Assembly (NCBI GenBank): GCA_003971905.1
Contig: RSEE01000010.1
Span: 310,001 to 374,000 of the forward strand
Reading direction: 5' to 3'
DNA length: 64,000 bases
DNA from: Moniliella sp. 'wahieum'
Lineage: Eukaryota; Basidiomycota; Moniliellomycetes; Moniliellales; Moniliellaceae
A model generated the notes under the pieces. That model was not told where the DNA came from. It saw only the letters and a program-made list of their open reading frames with translations, and made no database searches. The translations under genes and the position numbers were made by a program. Shown in pieces: positions 43,985-54,200 of this stretch. Position 1 is the stretch's first letter. Each line of letters opens with the position of its first letter.

Positions 43985-46137
43985 TCAAGCCTGCTTCTCG
44001 AGATCCACATTGGCAGCTGCTGGTCCCTTCGTGGTATCTGGCAAGGCAAACTGGACATCTGCATTGGCATTTTCTTTCGCCATCTGAGCCGCTGCAAGAC
44101 GACGTTCACGACGTCGGCGTTGCTCTTCGCGACGGTTGAGTTTGTCGCGCTCTTCGGCAATGAGGCGCGTCAGCTTGGCCTTTTCGGCACGGATGCTCTG
44201 AGCGACCTTGGACCGCTCGCGCAGCGCCGGACCAAAGTGGTATAGCACAAACGGTACCGCCCCCATCAGCGCCGCTACGCCGGCTACGATCGAAGTCGCA
44301 TACTGCGGCTTGAGAGCGTGGTAAAGCCATTGCCCAAAAAGCGGCATCACGCCCCCCGCCACGTTCCGAGCCCAACTCTGTGCCGCCAACGCGGAACTTG
44401 CCCACATTTCATACACATCTGCCATGTATGAAAAGACGCCTAGAGAACAAAGACGAGTGTCAGTGGGGGTGCTCGTGCTGTAGGAAAGAGGTAGGTAAGG
44501 GATACGGGATACGCACCACAGTAGATCAGGTATATACCCATGTTGCAGACAACAAAGCCCACAATTCCACAGGCCGCATGAGTATATGGTTCACTCCATC
44601 CGAACCAGAACAGACCCACAGGGAATAGAATGGCTCCAACACAGGGATAGTACAGTCGTGCCTCGGGGGGAGCGATTCCATTGTTGCGCTTGACGGATCG
44701 GTTGAAGAGGTAATCCTGGTGTAGGCCCAAGATCCATCCAAGCCAAGCGCCCACGCCAAGCGCAAGCAACACCACACAAGACTCGAGCTGGGTAAAGTTG
44801 TGCGCGGCGGCCAATGTGACGGGCACACTGCTCAAACTCATAAACACCGTACCCCACATCAGACCCACATACATCGAAAAGGAGAGACAGACGGGTTCGG
44901 TGGTGAGAAAGAGGAACGGGCGGGTGCTCGATTCCCACATGAGCGTCAGCATCTTGGGCCGCTCATCCTGACCTCGTGCGCGGTAGACCGTGTTGAGACC
45001 CTCTGCTTCGGCCTCCTTGGTCATCCGAGCAGCGCGGCGCATCAGCACCACCGAACCGCGCGTTTCGTCGACAAAGAGGACCATCAAGGTGGTGCATACG
45101 CCGGCCGCCATCATCTGCCACCAAAACATCCAGCGCCATTGACCCAGCGCAAACGCAGCCGAGATGACCGGTGCAATGCCTTGGCCGGTAAATACGCTCA
45201 GCACAAAGCACGACATGGCCGGCCCACGCGAGTTGGCATCAAACAAATCCGATACACTTCCTGCGACCATACTGTTGCCAACCGAACACTGATGTCCCGA
45301 TCTAGGTTAGTCTTCGCAAAACCACAAGAACACAAGGGAACGAAACGCACGGCCAAGCCTTGGAAAAAGCGAGTGATGATGAGAGCCTCAACGTTGTGAG
45401 CCAGCGCTTGAGGCAGAAAAAGAATGCAGTAAAGAAAGCACGAAACACTGTAAATATACTTGCGTCCGAGGTCCTCCGATAATGGCGCAAGCACCATGGG
45501 TCCAAAAGCGACAGCTACAGTCATAACAGGTTAGCAACCGCCTCACTCCCACCCGAAGGAGTATGAAGGAAGGCAAAACACACCAATCATTACCGTAGTC
45601 AAACCCAAAAGGTACACATAAGGAGACACATTGAAATCCTTCTCGATGGCGTGGCCACCAGCTGTGTAGGCTGTTCCATTGGCGCCAGCTAAGAAAGCGT
45701 ACATAAAGCACACCGCTAGCACCACACATTTTTTGTCTGTTGCACGGTAAACGTCAGTATGCAGGTTGCCTCACCACGGGGCGGAGGTTGGACATACACA
45801 AGGGCCAGCACATTGGGTTGTCCTTATCAAACGGCTCGTCGAAATCGATAATGATACGCTTCTTGCCATCGGCACCGACGGTTGTGGTGTTGGTGAGGGT
45901 GGGAGCGAGGGAGGCATTGTCGGCTCCATGGTAATAGGGTGTCTCAAGTGCAGGCGAGGGGACCCGGGTGGCGTCGCCTGATACGGCGAGAGGGTTCTCG
46001 GCCAGCTCCGAGGCAGGCGAGGGCGGGACAAGGGTGTTGAAGTTGGTGGATTGACCCGAGGGAGGCGGGCTGTCGTCCAGTGTATCCTTGGCGGCCGCGG
46101 GGGACGGGGGGCGGCGGAGGCGGGAAAAGAGAGGCAT
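43985..46137 (-). CDS. MFS exporter, DHA1 polyamine/drug type
   Basis: Twelve-segment major facilitator of the DHA1 (Tpo1/Flr1-like) group, a proton-driven exporter of polyamines or drugs, expected in the plasma membrane. Exons are 46137-45798, 45736-45584, 45514-45351, 45288-44517 and 44439-43985, with introns of 61-77 nt; all phases fit, giving 627 residues. The cytosolic head (about 110 residues) is Pro/Ser-rich and ends DFDEPFDKDNPMCWPLYKKC, as in this group. Motifs include PLSEDLGRKYIY (loop 2-3), RFFQGLACSVGNSMVAGSVS with DLF after it, and WRWMFWWQMM. A charged tail (KAKLTRLIAEERDKLNRREE then RRRRERR) of about 75 residues follows the last segment and probably forms a coiled coil. There are no frame breaks. 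The substrate cannot be told. Confidence 0.88.
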
Positions 46138-46558
46138 AGTGGAAGCGACTCGAGGGTAGGGTAGGGTGGGGAGAGGAGGCGGTGAAGGCAGGGGGTGGGG
46201 GGCATGGCACGCGCACCGACGCGCGCAGACGAGGGGAGAGGGGGGGAGGAGGAGGAGGAAGAGGAGGAGAAAAAGGTGGCGGTGGTGGGATGGGAGGAGG
46301 AGGGGGAGGGGGTGGCGGGCCACCAACCAACTAATCCTGCGATACCTTACCGTCCTGGTCGGCTGGAGCGCCGACCCGACGGATGAAAAGAAATCATCGA
46401 TGGCTACATGACTCGTGAAGATGACTATCATCGATCACCGGTGCAGAGTGGGAAAAAACAGGTGTGGGGCCGGTAGTGCAAACTGTAAGCTGCAAATCAC
46501 CCGTGTCACCGGTGAACACCCGAATGGCCCAGAGGCAGAGGATAGCTCGTGTATAGTC

Positions 46559-46575
46559 ACCGGTCACCGGTCACC
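46559..46575 (-). repeat. Heptad run ACCGGTC
   Basis: Two abutting ACCGGTC units (46559-46565, 46566-46572) plus ACC. This is the C-type form of G plus the palindrome ACCGGT. Confidence 0.8.
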
Positions 46576-48266
46576 AGCCACCTGTCGCAAGTCATCGTAA
46601 CGGGGTAAGGCCGGTAACCGACCGGTATAGCCGACAAGCGGCAACCACGTGAGCTGCCCAAGCGCCAACGCTGCCCACAGAAACTGGCTTTTTGTCCGCC
46701 GATATTGGCGGACCTGCAGGTGGGCAGGCGCGGTGTTTGCGTCCTGAGGCCTCGCTTCCTGCCTCGTCCCAAGGCCTTAACCGCTGCCCATCTGAACGTG
46801 AGGTTGAACGTTGGTTGAGGCCCGTGGTGCTGAGGGAGGCCAGCGCGTTATTGCAAGACTAATAAGAGGCAAGACGCCTGTGATTTGATGTGATTAATGA
46901 TTCTGCCGGCGCTGAACGCGTGAACGCACTGAACGTGCGACGTACGAACGTACGTTGAATGTCCCCCGATTGTGATCGATGTGATCTCCCCGTGGGGGTA
47001 CCCGGGCCAACAGGAGGGGCACAGGACCAGCGGGAGGGAGGCACCGTGCCACCACTGCCTCAAACTTTCCCAGCTTCAACGTCTTCAACAGGTTCCAACG
47101 CCTCCAAAGTTCGACCCAACCGCGGCTGCGAGTCACTGTGGAGAAAATGTGGGGGAGCTTTTAGGGCAGAGGGCGAGGGCAGGGGTGAGTGCATGCGAGG
47201 ACATACGGCATACCGGCCATACCAGACACCCGATATGTCAGTGAGATCTGAATCTCAGATCCCATTCCAATGCACCGGCTAATAGGAATCACCTTCTAGT
47301 AAGTTTTGGTACAGTGTGGGTGGCGTGGTGTGGGCTACGCGCTACACGTTATTAGTAAAAACACTTTCGTATCAAAACATGTTATTTTGCCCCGGCTCAC
47401 AGGCTCAGTGCTCGCTCAGTGCTGGATCCATCAGCTGCCGACGGCGTCTGCTCTCGTGCTCCCGGTCGGCTCTGCTTAAGAAATCAACCGTACTGACCGT
47501 TACGCGTTATAGACCCCACGCCCTTCCGGATCCCACTGTAGCCACTTGCCTGCCACTCCTCAGGCGAAAGACCTAAGACCTTGCAGCGCTAATGGGCCTA
47601 ACGCCGGTCGACGTTCCCAAGCGGGCTGTGGCGAGGGAGCACTCGTCGTCACGCGTCAGCGCTCAGCTGGCATATAACTTCTTGCTGGTTACTGTCGCAG
47701 TTTCTGCCGGGGCGCTGCAAGAGGCAAGAGGCAACCGGTAAGTGCCAAGAGCCAAGAGCTAAGATCGAAGAGACGGTCTCCTGCCTTCTCCAGCGCACAA
47801 GCCACTGTGTTGGGCGTGCGTATACGTAGGCTGCTCGGCCGCTGCCTGCTTTGCTGGTTGGTGGATACAGGCGCAGGGCGCAGGGCCCACAACGCTGCAT
47901 GTGGGGGCCGGGGGATCACACAATACATCACACGTTCCACATCACGCGTAACATATAACACCCTACTGGGGCCTTTGCAGCATTGCGTTCAAGCTGAAAC
48001 GTAAAACTGTGCATACCATCAGTGTGATGCGACGCTACACGGCCCTCCCCCTCGTCCTCCGTATCAGTCTACCCGTCTCTCCTCCGATCGCAGAGGGCAG
48101 GCCTTCTGCCTGATCCGCATGGCCCAATCCCCCAGCCACACGAGAAGCACATTACGTGGCACGTCCATCCCTTCCCTGGCGTTAAGCTTAGCTTCATTAG
48201 CTTCATTTCCCTCCCGTTTGCCCATCTGCATCACCGGGGGAAAGGCCGGTTACTATTACTAGCTTT

Positions 48267-48295
48267 ACTAGTCACGGTCACTAGTCACTGGTCAC
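48267..48295 (-). repeat. Heptad run ACTAGTC/ACTGGTC
   Basis: ACTAGTC (48267-48273), a 6-nt variant, ACTAGTC (48280-48286), then ACTGGTC (48287-48293). C-type units on the palindrome ACTAGT. The same heptad occurs near 6255 and 7325. Confidence 0.75.
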
Positions 48296-48949
48296 TGGGT
48301 CGCTGGCACCTTTCCCATGGGTCTCATGATCTCATCTATCTCACGATCTCATCATCGATCGAATGGCTGGGTAGGTCTACGTAGGGATGCTTCGCGCTTC
48401 TCCGCGATCCCCTCGTCGTTCCTCCAGCTCGCATGGATTTCCCGCGATATACGATACTTTATCCGCGTACCATTGTGCATGAGGCTCATGAGTCTCAGGC
48501 ATGACGCAGACGCATGAACAAACAACTTGGAGCCTCGCCCTGCCTCGCGACAGCCACAGCCTGGTTTGTATCGACAGTGTCTCGACAGGTCTCAACTCGG
48601 TCTGAGTTCTGAGCCTACTCAGACTCACTCAGACTCAGTGCCCCGCGTGTACCACCTTTACTCACTCAACGAGACAACCCCCCCGCCGCGGTTGTTTATT
48701 GTGGACACCAGCTCCCCCTCGTCCCAACCTCCATCTTCGCCCCGTCCCGCTCTCGGAGTCAGTCCTCCAGCCCTTACTCTAGCTAACCCTTCTCATCCCA
48801 TCCACCGCGCCCACCCGAGTCGGGTTTTGGTGCGTGTGGCTGGCTGGCTGAACGGCTGGCTAGCAATTTCGTACACCTTGTCGACATGTCCAACCGGGGT
48901 ACGACGATAGAATTTCTGGATACCACTATTCCCCACCCACGCGTGCGCA

Positions 48950-50726
48950 TTACTTCTGGTCCTTGTCCGCCTCCTTGTCCTTGTCCGGCTTGGCGTCCCC
49001 AAACTTGATCCCACCGCCTTTGACCGGACTAAAGTGGAACTGACCTGGCCTTGCCACTCCTTCAAAGCTCGAGGTGGGGGAGTTGCCAAATCCAAATCCA
49101 ACCGCCGCCGCCGGACTGGTCGCCGCCACGCTGGACGGCGCTGCCACACCAAAGCCCACCTTGGCAGGCATGGAGGAAGAGCCAAAGCCACCAAACGCAC
49201 TCGTGTTAAACCCCGACTTGCCCGTTGACGTCGACGAACCAAAACTAAAAGCCGAAGCCGGCTTCTCCGGCTTATCCCCACCCTCGGCTTTTGTCGTGGT
49301 AACCGGCTTGAAGCTGAAGCCCGCGGAGGGGTTCTTGGTCGTGTCAGAAAACAGACTGGTCGAAGGCACAGGGTTCGCGGTGGTGGCCCCAACCCCACCT
49401 TTCGTCGAGGAAGTTTGCTCAGGTGTGGCAAATGCCGATGACGTAGAAGAGGAGGCCGGTTTGTCATCCTTGGCGGATGGATTGAAGCTAAACGCTGTAC
49501 CGCTGGGGGTGGGCGCCGCGGCCGAACCAAAAGAGAACAAGGGTTTGGCCGTCGCAGACTCTGGCTTCTTCTCTCCAGAGGGAGGGATGAAAGCAAACGT
49601 CTTTGGCTCCGCTTTCTCTTTCTTCGTCACTTCCTCCTCTTTTTCTTCCTTTGGAGATGAGCCAGAGGCGGGAGTTTTGGCTGCAACCTTGGCCCCGGCA
49701 AAGCTAAATCCTTCCTTGGGAATGTCAAAAGTGGGCACTCCCGCTGGCGGGGTACCAGTACTGGGCGCGGCAGGAGAGAACCCGACCGATTTCCCGCCAA
49801 ACGTGAACGACGTACCTGGGGCCACCTGGGAGCCGAAGGGCCTTTTTTCGGCTCTGGAAGGGGAGGCGTGGTACTCCTAGTCGCCGCCTTCTCAGCGGGA
49901 TTAGAACTGTCAGCCTTGGATGGGGCCGGGGAGGGGACTGGTGCTGGAGCAGCGGACTCGGCAGACTTAAACTTAAACATGGGTTTGGGTGCTGTGGCAG
50001 CGGGGGCAAATGTCAAAGAAGGCGACCGAGAAGGGGGTTTTGAGGTAGACGCCGTGGTGGAAGGGGTGGAAGGGACATTGAAGGTAAAAGCGGGCTTGGA
50101 TACAGGGGGCGGCGGCGGCGCCGAATCAGTAGATGTAGAAGACACGAGTGCTGGTTTCTCTGCATCCACCTTGGCCCGGTGTCCAGCGTAGGCTTTCAAC
50201 ACAGGACTAAGGTCGACAAATGGATCGGTTTCCATTGCCTTTTCAATGGCGCGGGACAGACTCGCGTTGAGCCCACGAATTTGGATAAAGTACGAGACAA
50301 GAGGTTCCCCCCCTTCCTTCTCCTATAGCAGTCGAAGGGGCAGATGAAGAAATGGGTGTCCCAGAGCTGGACAGAGGCTTTGACGCGGAGGTGGGGGCAG
50401 GTGGAACGGCAGGTGTAGAAAAGTTGAACGAGGGGGCGGTGGTGGCGGGCGCAAGTGTAGTCGTCCCCGCGGTCCCAAACGAAAAGAGGGGCTTGGATGA
50501 AGGTACACTGGATACACTAGGGGCAGCAGGGACAGAAGCACCTCCGCTACCAAATGTAGGCGCGACGGAAGGCGTCGGCCGTGCGCCACCTAAGGCCCGG
50601 CGGGCAGTCCCTTGATCGGCCTTCGTTCGACGGGGAGGGCCGGGGCGGGGGAGCCTCTGGAACGTCATCTTCTTCCTCGCCCTCGGTTTCGCGCGTGAGT
50701 TGGTGGATTGCTTGACGTTTGGCCAT
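48950..50726 (-). CDS. NUP2: FG-repeat nucleoporin, Nup2/Nup50-like
   Basis: Mobile nuclear-basket nucleoporin that helps release cargo from importin-alpha. The start at 50726 gives MAKRQAIHQLTRETE with an acidic stretch, the conserved N-terminal importin-alpha-binding type. Further on is YFIQIRGLNASLSRAIEKAM then ETDPFVDLSPVLKAY, and many FG/FxFG repeats (PLFSFGTA, FTFNVPS, FGGFGSSS, FGFGNSP). The protein ends after an acidic/Lys tail (DAKPDKDKEADKDQK); I see no C-terminal Ran-binding domain. Frame breaks occur near 50620, in a G7 run near 50310 (restoring GGEPLVSYF) and in A6 at 49843-49848 (seven A restores PKKRPFGSQVAPGTSF). The frame-corrected length is about 590 residues. A distinct FG nucleoporin is the main alternative. 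Confidence 0.78.
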
Positions 50727-51251
50727 TCCGGTCCTGTGTCCAGCAGACGTGGTGGTAGTGGTGGTGGTGATGGTGGTGATACCAGCGGCCGAGTCGAGTG
50801 GAGCCTCAGCAGCCAGGCTGGCTACCCCCATCGCCGCTTCGAGTCCGCGGGCTGGCAGCTGCCCGACGGATCGGGCGCTCCAGTCGAGGCCCAGGCAGGG
50901 GGGCAGCGTAGCCCCGGGGCGTGACCGCTAGGGTTGTGCTTACCCAGTGCTGTCGTGCCTGCGTGCGACAGCCAGCCAACCCAGCGGCCCCAACGGCCCA
51001 GCCGAAACCATCCCCCAGCGGTCAGGTGACCTCACCCCTCATCCCCTCACCGGTTTGCTCGGGCAGCTGCATCGTCCATTATTCCATCTTGGCCCCCATC
51101 TCTATGTTGAGCATGTCTATAGCGGGTTACTAGCGCCGGCCAATTTGGGCGAAAGGGTAGCTGTTGATGCCAGGGTCCAGAGAGGGAAATGATTCATTAA
51201 TCATTGCAAGCTCGACGGCATTGCATGGAGCAAACACAATGCAATGCTAGC
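50727..51251. other. Spacer between the nucleoporin start and the VPS54 end
   Basis: About 525 bp. It begins with a GTGGTG-rich stretch (50750-50790) and holds the nucleoporin promoter plus the VPS54 3' region. I see no gene. Confidence 0.45.
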
Positions 51252-54200
51252 TTACTTCTTTTTGCGCTGCCGCTGCGCTTTCTTTTTCCGGCGACGCTTC
51301 TCACGCTCCTTCTCCTCCTTGGTAAGGAGGCTCTGTGAAGCGGTGTCCTGTGAATCTGCGACGGCCTTCTCAACTTGACTCTCCACTGCCGGAAGGAAGG
51401 GGTCGGATCCAGGCTCGGAAGTAGGTAGGGCCGAGGGAGTCGTCTCGGAGCTGGCCAAATCCGTCGTGCTCGACGACAGAGTGTCCTTCTCCAGCCCAGC
51501 CGGGTCTCCGTTCTCCGTTCCTTGGAATGGATCGGGCGGTGTGGCTTCTACGGGCGAGGAGGGGTCGCGATGCGTTGCTTGGTCGTCAAGGTCCACCACC
51601 GCTGCATGCACCTCTTCCTCATGCTGGTCGTCCCTACTCTTCGATTCGGTCGCCTTGGATCCACGACCCATGGGATCTTGTTCAGGTTCCGACTGAGCCG
51701 GCTGGGCCTCCAAAGCTGAAGCAGTCGCTTCGATCTGGTCCTTCGCTGTCGCCTCAATATCCGCTCCCGTAGGCAAAATTTCCACGGTGCGCTCTGGTGT
51801 CGTTGGAGCAACCAAGGTAGACTCTGAAGTCTCCACTGTTTTGTTTGGAGCATCTATCGATGCGCTTTGAGGCACAGTACCTGAGCGGGGTGCAGTGATC
51901 TCGGCTCCCGACGAAGGGACGGTGGAATCGGTTCGAGAGAGGCTAGAACCGCTTTGTGCAGAGGCAGAGGTTGGGAACGTGGCAACGTCGCGCCCAGCTG
52001 CAGACTCCTTCACAGCCTCGGAAGCTGCACCCTGAGCAGCAGGTGTCGGTGAAAGTGTCTCTTTCCCCGCATTCGCAGACACCATCGGTTCTCCCGCAGG
52101 CGTTTCCGTTGCCTTAGCCATCCCTGTTTCATCTTTAGCGAGGGAACTCACGGGGGAGTTGCTTGTCGAGCCATTCGCCATAGGGCGCTCCTCGGAGACC
52201 CGGCTCCCAGCCTCCACGACGGTAGTAGCGGCATCAGGTCGGGTCTCAGACGAGTCCGGCACGGCCTCTGAATCGGGTGGCGCAGCCGCCACAGCTGGGA
52301 TGAGCGGGGACGAAACGGGCGTGGATGCCGCGTGGGAGGAAGCGGTCTGAGCCGCAGCATTGCTGGTATGCACAGGCGAGAGAGGTGTCTTGCCCAAAGA
52401 AGCGCGCTTCCGGGTCGCTTCCGCAAGACGCTCTTTCAGCGACAGACGTTTGCGACGCTTGTCGGGCGTGGCAGGCGATGATGTCGACCCTGACGTTGTA
52501 GATGAAGCTACAGCGGGAATGGGAACGGCAGCTGGAGTGGGATCCGGCGTCGGGGTCCAGTTGGGACGGGGTCTGGCGTGAGGACTGCAGTTGGGGTAGA
52601 ATCCGGCGTGGGAACTGCAGTTGGGGTAGGATCCGTCGGGGGAACTGCGGTTGGGGCAGGATCCGGCGCAGGAGCTTCAGTTGGGGCAGGATCCGGTGTG
52701 GGAGCTTCAGTTGGGGCAGGAACGGGTACAGACTCCACCGTCGCCGTTGAGGTCGCTGTTGGGGTTGCTGATGTGGGTTCTGATGCACAGGGCTCTGGAA
52801 TGGGGGTGGGGTCCAGTGGGGTGGGATTAGGAGGCGGGTTCTCCTTCGAGGCAGGCAGGATAGGCGGAACAGTCGTTACAGTACTCATAGGTACTTGGTC
52901 CTGTCGTGGTGCCGACACAGGAGCAGGTGGCGGCAGATCTTTCCCCCCCATCGCCGGGCTCTCGATAATGCTTGTTTCCATCATAGGCGTGGGGGCGGGG
53001 TGAGGCGAATGTCTCGGTGTAGGCGAAGCAGAAGCACTGCTCGTTCGGCGAGGCAGGCGCTGGGCAAGAGGAACGTCTTCGTCCGAGTCGTCGCTGGTTG
53101 ACCCCCCGGCCGTCCCAGAAGGAGGAGCGGTGACATGTACCGGAGGTCCATTGCGCGCCAGCAGGATCGGCCGAGCCTCGTCCTCGTCGTCCGTCACGGG
53201 CACCGGGCTGGCCCGTCTCGGTTCAGGACGAGTGAGCAAAGGCGCGTGTAGGGCGGGAACAAACGTAGACATTGGTGAACGTGGTGGGCTGGAGCCAGGA
53301 GACGGGGCCGCCGGGGAGGGAGACGCCAAGGGGAATAAGTAGAGCGCACAGGCTCGGACGGGGCACGGAGATGGATATGGTGGGCATTGGCCATGCTCGA
53401 ACTGGACCGACGAGGTACGTAGGAGGTTGTAAGGGGGTACTCCCGCCCCGAGCCTGATGATACGGGCGAGGGCGAAGGGCAGAAACCTGGCGGGGACAAA
53501 CTGTTCTCGCCTAATGATCCTGAAAAGGATCCGTGCCGACGCATCCTGGTCTCAATCGATGGGATCGTCAAGTCGTTGAGAGGGGGACTGGGCGCCGGGG
53601 AAACGGTACTCCTCCTGCGGGGGGGGCGTTGCCGCGGCTGGTACTTAATCGTTGGGGTAGCTGAAGGAGCCTGTGCAGGCGGAGGCGCATCGTTGGCCCC
53701 CGATGGGGCCAGTGGGATTGGGGAGTCCGTCCGCGTAGGTTCAGTCGCCTTCAACACTGTCCGCACGCCCGATCCAACCGGTTCGGGACGTATCGATGGG
53801 GCGGTGACAGAGGGCGGGGTTTTACCGGAAGCAAGAGTCTTGTCGCTAGGGGATGCTTGAGCAGGTGAGTCGCGCACCATCGAAAGGGATGTTCGACTGG
53901 CCGTCATGGAAGTCCGAGGTGTCGTCACTGGAGGGGGCCGAGGGGCAAGAATCGTCTCTTGGAGCTTGAGCAAGTTAGACGCGTCCCAGGAAGCCATCCC
54001 CTTGAGCTTGAGGACATGAGTAACAAAGCGAGCTAGGTCGGCGTGCATTGCTTCACGCGGGGGCACCTCTGGTCGTACAAATTCTCGTGCCGGCAAGGAC
54101 GGAGTAGCAGAACGGACGGAACCCATCCCATTCGACTTGGACGGTCGAGGTTTTTCCAGTGCATCCCAATCAATCGATCGCACTGCCTCAGCAAGGTGCA

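Larger units (their letters stand above)
46138..48949. other. 2.8 kb spacer upstream of the MFS gene
   Basis: It begins with a purine-rich GGA/GGT tract on the plus strand (about 46225-46320), which is pyrimidine-rich in the sense of the MFS gene and could fold as a G-quadruplex on the other strand. It also holds heptads based on ACCGGT (46559-46575), AACGTT/ACGCGT (46795-46955) and ACTAGT (48267-48295). Open frames up to about 127 codons are non-conserved. I support no gene. Confidence 0.5.

Noticed and set aside
49074-49880. 268-codon plus-strand open frame
   Set aside because: Antisense shadow of the FG nucleoporin; its composition mirrors the coding strand and it has no domain.
51252-52397. 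Tail of VPS54 as an independent gene
   Set aside because: I kept it in VPS54 because repairing C/G-run breaks near 53330 and 52552 gives continuous coding of similar composition, and no promoter or good start stands out. It remains the main alternative.
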